Source: Galeopsis tetrahit (lineage: Eukaryota; Streptophyta; Magnoliopsida; Lamiales; Lamiaceae). Taken from it: a stretch of 64,000 nucleotides of DNA. Below are positions 58,579-64,000 of the stretch, in pieces. Under the pieces are notes generated by a model. It worked only from the letters and a program-made list of their open reading frames with translations. It was not told the origin of the DNA and searched no databases. Both the position numbers and the translations under genes were made by a program. The stretch's first letter is position 1; every line of letters begins with the position of its first letter. The DNA is taken from positions 82,916,875 through 82,980,874 of the forward strand of contig OY776121.1 in the NCBI GenBank assembly GCA_963675135.1, written 5' to 3'.

Positions 58579-60042
58579 CTAAGGTTTATATCCAAGAATT
58601 GTTTGAATGATGGTTGTATGCCAGGGATTAGAAAGATGCTCCATCAGATTATCTATTGGTCCAACATGTGTGACATTAGCTTGAACAAAGAATCCAATCA
58701 TAGCTACCATTGCCAATCGCCCTACGTAAAAAAGACGAACAAATGTGGTAAATTAGAATCGAAAAACAGAATAGTATAAGACAAGATGGAGAAAGAAAGA
58801 TCTGCAAAAAACACACCATTTTTAATCTCTTTCAGCTTCCATTCATGAGCATTCTTTATATCTTTAGCAAGTCCTAGAGGATTAAGCAACGGGCCCCCGG
58901 GGTACCTGTTAAAAACGAGATGCAACTCTAAACTACGATATCCTTAAATCTTTTTTAAATGAAGAAAGGCGTAGATTACCCGGGTTCCAGGCCTTCAAGG
59001 GCAGCTTCTAAGCCAAAGAAAGATCCATCTTTGGCTTGAGATCCAGGGTTTTTGAAATCCATGTATCTTTTGGTTTCAACAAAGCTGTGAAAAACAGGAA
59101 AATGATCACTCTGCTCAAGAATTATAAGGCATTGATGTATTTCTACGGGGATGGTTAGATTCTGGTACCCCATCAAGAGTAACTGAACTATGAAGAGAGT
59201 TGTGGTGTTAGCAAAGTCATATTTGGCAGCACCAGCTTCATACCAGACCGGCAAGTTTTTTATTCCTGTTACACGTAGAAGCTGCACGAAAACGAGCAAG
59301 AATCAATCCTCAAAATGGGACTTCATCTAGATTGAAGTATGTTAACCAGCCTAATCTCCATGAGCATGTTTGATTTGAGATTTAGGATTTCGAAATTGGG
59401 TGAAGGTTGATGTTTATTACATTGGGTGTAAGAAAAAATGGTATTTATATTTTTATAAAAAAATGAATTCTAAAATACCAAAGTAGAACCAGATTTAGGT
59501 TTTGAAATCCCAAACCAAATAATCAAGCATACCTATATGATATCAAGAATTCAAAATTACAAAAAGGTAAATGAATTTGTGTTCAAAACCTCATTGCGAT
59601 TAATGACTTACATCTGTGAAAAGAATCCCTGCAACTCCAGCCATAGCAAACCGAGCATGAACTAGCTCGGCCTGAACATACCACTTCAAGCTTTCAGAAT
59701 CCTCACCAAGTCCAAGAGGATCAAACCCGAAATCTCCAGGAAGTCTACAACAATACCATGCATAAAAATGCAGATATACAAAATATTCGAATTTTCATTT
59801 TAAAAAAGTAGTTAAGCAACATGGGCTCACGTTCCATCGAGATAAGATGGAGGGTCGAGGCCCGGAAGCCATGTGGGGCGACTCTGAGCCCGAACCACCA
59901 CACGGTGCATTAAACCCTTCTTCACAAGCCAATTACTGTTTGATCTGCTGAATGGCGTTTGGTTGATGCTTTTTCCATGGAAGAGGGAGGAGGAGAGAGG
60001 GTGAGCAAGAATCTGGAAGCTTCTTCCAATTGCTGTATCCAT
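58579..60042 (-). CDS. LHCA5: LHCA5, photosystem I chlorophyll a/b-binding protein
   Basis: LHCA5 is a low-abundance light-harvesting protein of photosystem I, needed to join PSI to the NDH complex. Six exons on the - strand: 59831-60042, 59612-59744, 59169-59281, 58980-59084, 58817-58905, 58579-58721; all GT-AG, frame kept; 264 residues. A transit peptide of about 50 residues (Ser/Lys-rich, VRAQS near its end) precedes RPTWLPGLDPPSYLDGT. The domain then runs LPGDFGFDPLGLGEDSESLK and VQAELVHARFAMAGVAGI (helix 1 with the chlorophyll-ligand Glu), FVETKRYMDF, LEGLEPGYPGGPLLNPLG and LKEIKNGRLAMVAMIGFFVQ (helix 3 with the repeat of the ligand motif), ending GPIDNLMEHLSNPWHTT. The ATG at 60042 is preferred to upstream in-frame non-ATG codons. 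An I-box-like GGATAAG lies about 115 bp upstream (60157-60163, - strand). Confidence 0.92.
59357..59531. mobile_element. MITE-like insertion in LHCA5 intron
   Basis: AGCATGTTTGATTTGAGATT at one side and AATCCCAAACC then AATCAAGCAT at the other are imperfect inverses. Related to the GGGCATGTTTGTTTTGGGAT family at 52648 and to the PAH-intron copy. Lies in the intron 59282-59611. Confidence 0.5.
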
Positions 60043-60470
60043 CTTTCCCTGAAATCCTCTTTTCAAATTCCATTACCTATAAAAAAGGTGAAAAATACAA
60101 GGTCCACAATGCAGGTTTCAGTTAACTGAAAGACAAACATGATAGCACGGGCCCCACTTATCCTTTTCTTTTGAGCCCTCCTATTTTACTACAGCACAGA
60201 ATTTGAACATTTTAATCAAGAATAAATCATGGGATTTTGCAACACAAAACGTTTTTAGATTCTGAACACAATTCGAGTATTACAGCTAGAACAGATTGCT
60301 AGGGGCAATCGATAAATGTTAAAACTTGACCTAGACAATTTTCCAACATAACAACAGATACAATGCAAGTCAAATCACTCTGAATTGACCTCCAAACATA
60401 AGAACTCTTTAAAATACAAACGAGTACACGATGAACCTAACGAACACAGGCCTAACAAATTGGTTCTCGT
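60043..60470. other. LHCA5 promoter and VID27-like 3' flank
   Basis: 428-bp spacer between two - strand genes. It contains the I-box-like site near 60157. No ORF of note. Confidence 0.5.
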
Positions 60471-63159
60471 TCACAGCTGCAATCTACTGCTTGATATGCT
60501 GAAGGAGCTGACTTTCATGGGGGTAGCCACAACAAGGGGTGCTTCAGGCGAGTCACTAACTGCATATTTCTCGTGCATGAAACGACTGTCAACAATGGAA
60601 TCCTCTTTCGGAACTATCTTGTAGCAGTAGCAGCTTTTCAGGCCCACTTGATTCCGATAGCATTCATGAGAGCTGTCCTTCACCTGTTGGAAATTCCAAA
60701 TTACACTAAACTTGCCCACAGTAGCAACCAAGTGTCGCTCCTGCTTCCCATCCTCAGTAACCTGATCAATTGTGGAATGTTTAAAGATTTAGTATCCAGA
60801 AAAAAGGCAGGAACTTTAAAAAGAAAAAAGAAAACCAATAAATAATGGTTACTGCATTACTACTGAAGAAAGATAGAGAGATATTCAGCCATTACCCACT
60901 GTGTCTACTGTCTAGACAAGTTAAAGGTTAAAGATGGACATTGAAATATTTCTCATTCAAATTCTCCTCCTAAAGCATTAATATCCTAGCTTTTAAAAAT
61001 GATAGATGAATTTAAAATGTAAAAGCATAGAGCTAATTTCTATTTGATCTTCTTTTATTTGTGAACTGAATTCCGATTAGAACTGGTCAGAGATGGATTT
61101 TATAATTAGAATTTGATCATGGGACTGAAATGCTTGAAAATGATATATGTAGACTTTATGGAATATGTGTTTAATAGCCCCTTTAATAAGCAAATACTCC
61201 CCCTACGTCCCTCGTTAAGTTACCCATTTTATCTTTTTCGACATCCCTTGTTAAGTTACCTATTTCCATTTCTATCAACACTCCACTATCTCTCTTTACA
61301 TTCTATTTCCTAGGAAAAATGATAAACAAGCTTTCTTCAGCCACAACAGATAGAAAACGCTCAAATCAATAAAAAGGGAAACATAAACTAGTTAAGTTAT
61401 ATCACAATCTAACTCAAGGAACAAACAAGATTAACAATAAATGTGGAGACCACCAAACAAACTATAATTGGAACGCGACATAATGCACATGTTTACGTAC
61501 CCAAGAGAACTGAGCCTTCCGGAACTTGTTAGCTCCAGCCACATGAGAATCTAACGGATTCAACTTCAACAATCTCGGAGCTGAGATCCTATGCCCCATA
61601 CGACCAGCAAAACCGGTCTTAGCCTTCCCATCTTTATCCGTGAACATAGTGCATATCATAATCAAATAAGCATCAGTAGTTCCCAAAATCCATTTCCCAT
61701 CATAGGTAACATCAACATGAGTGATAGGTGAACCGAGGCCTGGAAATGCTGTCTTCGCCATCCTCATAGAACTGGTGGAATACAGCCTTATCTTTCCATC
61801 GAGCGAACCAACCACAATTGATCCATCACCAGTGGTTGCAAAGCACTGAAAATTAGTCCCCCTCGAAAACTGATGCCCCTGAGTCCAATTCAACACAGGC
61901 GTGCTCTCGTTTATGAGATCTTGGACCATTCCCCTGCGATCACGCATATCCCACCTACATAATCTGTTATCATCCAAACCCAAAAAGGTCGATCCAGATG
62001 GATCCATCTGAGCTGATTTACTATCATTAGTGATATCTCTCATCGAAATATCGGTCCCATCTTTTTCAAACTTCCACTCACTCACAACTCTCCCAGTTTC
62101 AATATCAAACTGGTGCAAACCTCTAGAATGTAGTTTCTCATCGTTCATAGGGCTCATGAGAAGCATATTAGTCTCGGCTCGCATAAGCAGAGCCTTCCTG
62201 GGAGTCAAATAACTGGAATTTGAAGCTTTCCTTGCACTCGATTTCCCATCATCAAAGTTCACATAAATGCCCTTCCCTTGAATGCCATGACTATAGTTCC
62301 TAACAACCTGAATCCCTGAATCACTAACTAAGAAACTATTATCTAAAGCCCCCAAAGCCAAGCTCTGAATAGCATTACCATTTACTGCATCCTCCTCAAA
62401 CTCCTCAGTCACGTCATGGCTTCTTTTGATAGGAGTTTTGGAGGGAGGAGTCCGCATCAAAGACTCCTCTGCATCCTCCCACATGGAATCATCAGCAGCC
62501 TCAGGATTTGCCCATCCAAGGAAATCCTTCCCATATACCTTCAGCTTATTCGCTTCATTAGCTTCATATCCATGAGTATTCTCGAACATACAATCCTGAT
62601 ATTTCTTAGTGAAACACTCCCACTCTTCAGGGCTGGAAAACTTAATCGCCCAAACCCCATTGGCCAGGAAATCCACGCGGCTCTGTTCCTTAAAACCCTT
62701 GAGTTGCAAATTCTCATCCACTTTCGCTTTCACTTCCGACCCAATTTTCAAAAACCAGCAGGAATTCGAGTCGGATCCTTCTCCATCGTCGGATTCATCA
62801 TCTTCTTCGTCATTAGAATCCGCCTTCTTGATGAAGGCATACGTAACGAGCTTTTCGGCGACCACCCATTTCGATTTCCCGGTGTTCGCTCCGACATGGA
62901 GGTAGAGTTTCACCGCGTTCTTCGGGTTCGCGGTGTTGGATGCGCTATTGTACTTGAGTTTCAGAGCTTTGAGCCTTACTTCAACTTCATCCAGCGACGA
63001 CGGCGTTTTAGGGTCTCTGGGTTTCTGGTCGGAGGGGTGCGAAGATGGGGTGCCGTATGTGTCCTCAGAATCGGACTCCTGATGAGTGGTTTCCTGCGAT
63101 TCAGAGTCGGATTCTGCGTCGGAGAGATCCAGATCTTCTTGGCTGTGGTTGGCGCCCAT
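60471..63159 (-). CDS. VID27/DEM-family protein
   Basis: Plant members of the VID27 family include tomato DEM (defective embryo and meristems) and Cynara CYPRO4; the yeast namesake acts in vacuolar import and degradation. Biochemical activity is unknown. Two exons on the - strand: 61501-63159 and 60471-60761 (donor GTACGT, acceptor GATCAG), phase 0, 649 residues. The N-terminus begins MGANHSQEDLDLSDAESDSE, is acidic, and has MGxxxS, a possible N-myristoylation signal. A central pleckstrin-like part (WFLKIGSEVKAKVDENLQLK, WAIKFSSPEEWECFTKKYQD) follows. The C-terminal half is a WD-like propeller (DPSGSTFLGLDDNRLCRWDM, TGDGSIVVGSLDGKIRLYS, YDGKWILGTTDAYLIMI), ending KFSVIWNFQQVK and RLQL. The ATG at 63159 is used rather than the preceding in-frame GTG. 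Confidence 0.92.
61196..61310. mobile_element. Stowaway-like fragment in VID27-like intron
   Basis: TACTCCCCCTACGTCCCTCG opens it and GTTAAGTTACCxATTT appears twice, but no inverted right end is found. It is in the intron 60762-61500. Probably a truncated element. Confidence 0.45.
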
Positions 63160-63363
63160 CACGACGGCGCTTCGGGAGCGTGCGGTGCGAGAGAGAGAGA
63201 GAGCGGGAGTTGAAAAGTTTTGAAATTTGGGCGTTAGGGTTTTCAGTGGTGTGATTATTATTAATGAACTTATATTAAAACCATCCGATAAAAATATGAA
63301 ATGCAGTTTTCAACGGATAGCTTTTTTAAAATTTCAAAAGATAGATATTGAGAATAACTCATA

Positions 63364-63596
63364 CTCCCTCCGTCCGCCTATAAGCTTCCCATTTTACCAT
63401 TTTGGTCCGTCCGCCTATAAGCTTCTCATACCTTTTTTGGTAAGTACTTTTTCTTACACTTCACTTTATACCTTACTTTTTCTCTCTATCTCTCTCCTCT
63501 CTCAATCACATCACTTGTACTATATCTATTATTTAATCACTTTTCTTAATCTCTGTGCCAAAAAGTAACGTAACACTTATAGGCGGACGGAGGGAG
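63364..63596. mobile_element. Stowaway-like MITE
   Basis: CTCCCTCCGTCCGCCTATAA at the left and its inverse TTATAGGCGGACGGAGGGAG at the right are perfect. TA flanks both sides (63362-63363, 63597-63598). 233 bp. It lies about 200 bp upstream of the VID27-like start codon, so within or close to its promoter. Confidence 0.9.
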
Positions 63597-63598
63597 TA

Positions 63599-64000
63599 CT
63601 ATATACTCCGTATTTCTTGAATGGTTATACCATTAATATCATCCTTTTTTAATTGTAATCTATTTTGAATTTTGAATTTCAATTTAGAGAGTTTTTGCAA
63701 TCTGCAGTGAGACCTTTTCAGATATGGTAAAATATTTGTGTGACGAAATGAAATTTTCAATTTAAATATTTTTTGCAATCTATGAGACATTTTCAGAAAT
63801 GGTAAAACAATTGTGTCATAAAATTTTCAATTGTGCAATAAGTGCAAATAAAAAAATGAGAAAGTAACGAACATGATGAAAGAAAGGAAAATATATTATA
63901 TTGAGTTTCTCACTGAAAAATTAGTCCTAATTAATTGGAATTGATGGAGACTGTACTGTACTATTGTGTGGGTATGACCCGCGAACTACTACATAGAAAT
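63599..64000. other. Intergenic DNA upstream of VID27-like gene
   Basis: AT-rich. A short phrase around TTTTTGCAATCTxxAGxGA then CxTTTTCAGAxATGGTAAAA occurs twice (near 63694 and 63769). No gene seen. Confidence 0.4.

Noticed and set aside
62416..63213. 265-codon + strand ORF opposite the VID27-like gene
   Set aside because: Lies entirely opposite a well-matched conserved exon; text is not protein-like.

Overview
This is nuclear DNA of a flowering plant. The genes are split by GT-AG introns, the intergenic DNA is AT-rich, and it is filled with plant transposon families (Tat-type Ty3/Gypsy, CACTA, MULE, hAT, Harbinger, Stowaway, pogo/Emigrant, SINE). Gene content is that of a eudicot. An asterid or Lamiales source is my guess from general experience and is not proven by the sequence.

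Region by region. 1-5.2 kb: 3' part of a lipin-type phosphatidate phosphatase gene (PAH), + strand. 7-13 kb: a tandem cluster of tiny two-EF-hand protein genes on the - strand, with three intact copies and one decayed copy. 13.6-22 kb: a stack of insertions. An LTR-like sequence is split by a CACTA transposon, which holds a second CACTA of the same family in the opposite orientation. The inner one holds a pogo-like element and a stretch that looks like a captured host gene 5' end. 23-24.2 kb: small MITEs, one nested in another. 24.6-36.3 kb: one complete Tat-lineage Ty3/Gypsy retrotransposon with a 5-bp target duplication, gag-pol on the - strand (now broken), and a spliced antisense gene on the + strand with its own TATA box.

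38-41 kb: TIC22 (chloroplast protein import), 8 exons. 43.7-46.8 kb: a GUX-type glucuronyltransferase (xylan decoration), 3 exons. Its second intron holds a minisatellite and, on the opposite strand, a tRNA-Arg(CCT) gene. 48-51.2 kb: a Mutator-like element with long repeat-rich inverted arms and a GC-rich interior, a Pack-MULE candidate. 51.3-53 kb: a SINE and MITEs. 55.8-58.2 kb: WEB1-like coiled-coil protein (chloroplast photorelocation). 58.6-60.0 kb: LHCA5 (photosystem I antenna), - strand. 60.5-63.2 kb: VID27/DEM-family protein, - strand.

TIC22, GUX, WEB1-like and VID27 occur in the same neighbourhood as their Arabidopsis counterparts on chromosome 4 (At4g33330-At4g33400, from memory), so the right half appears to be an old conserved gene block. 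LHCA5, the MULE and several MITEs sit between its members. Three of the genes act in chloroplasts, but nothing in the sequence shows they are co-regulated. The host genes look intact. The most unusual material is in the mobile DNA: gene capture inside a CACTA and inside a MULE, a promoter-bearing antisense gene in the retrotransposon, and repeated hairpins built on one GCTCG/CGAGC motif in that element.
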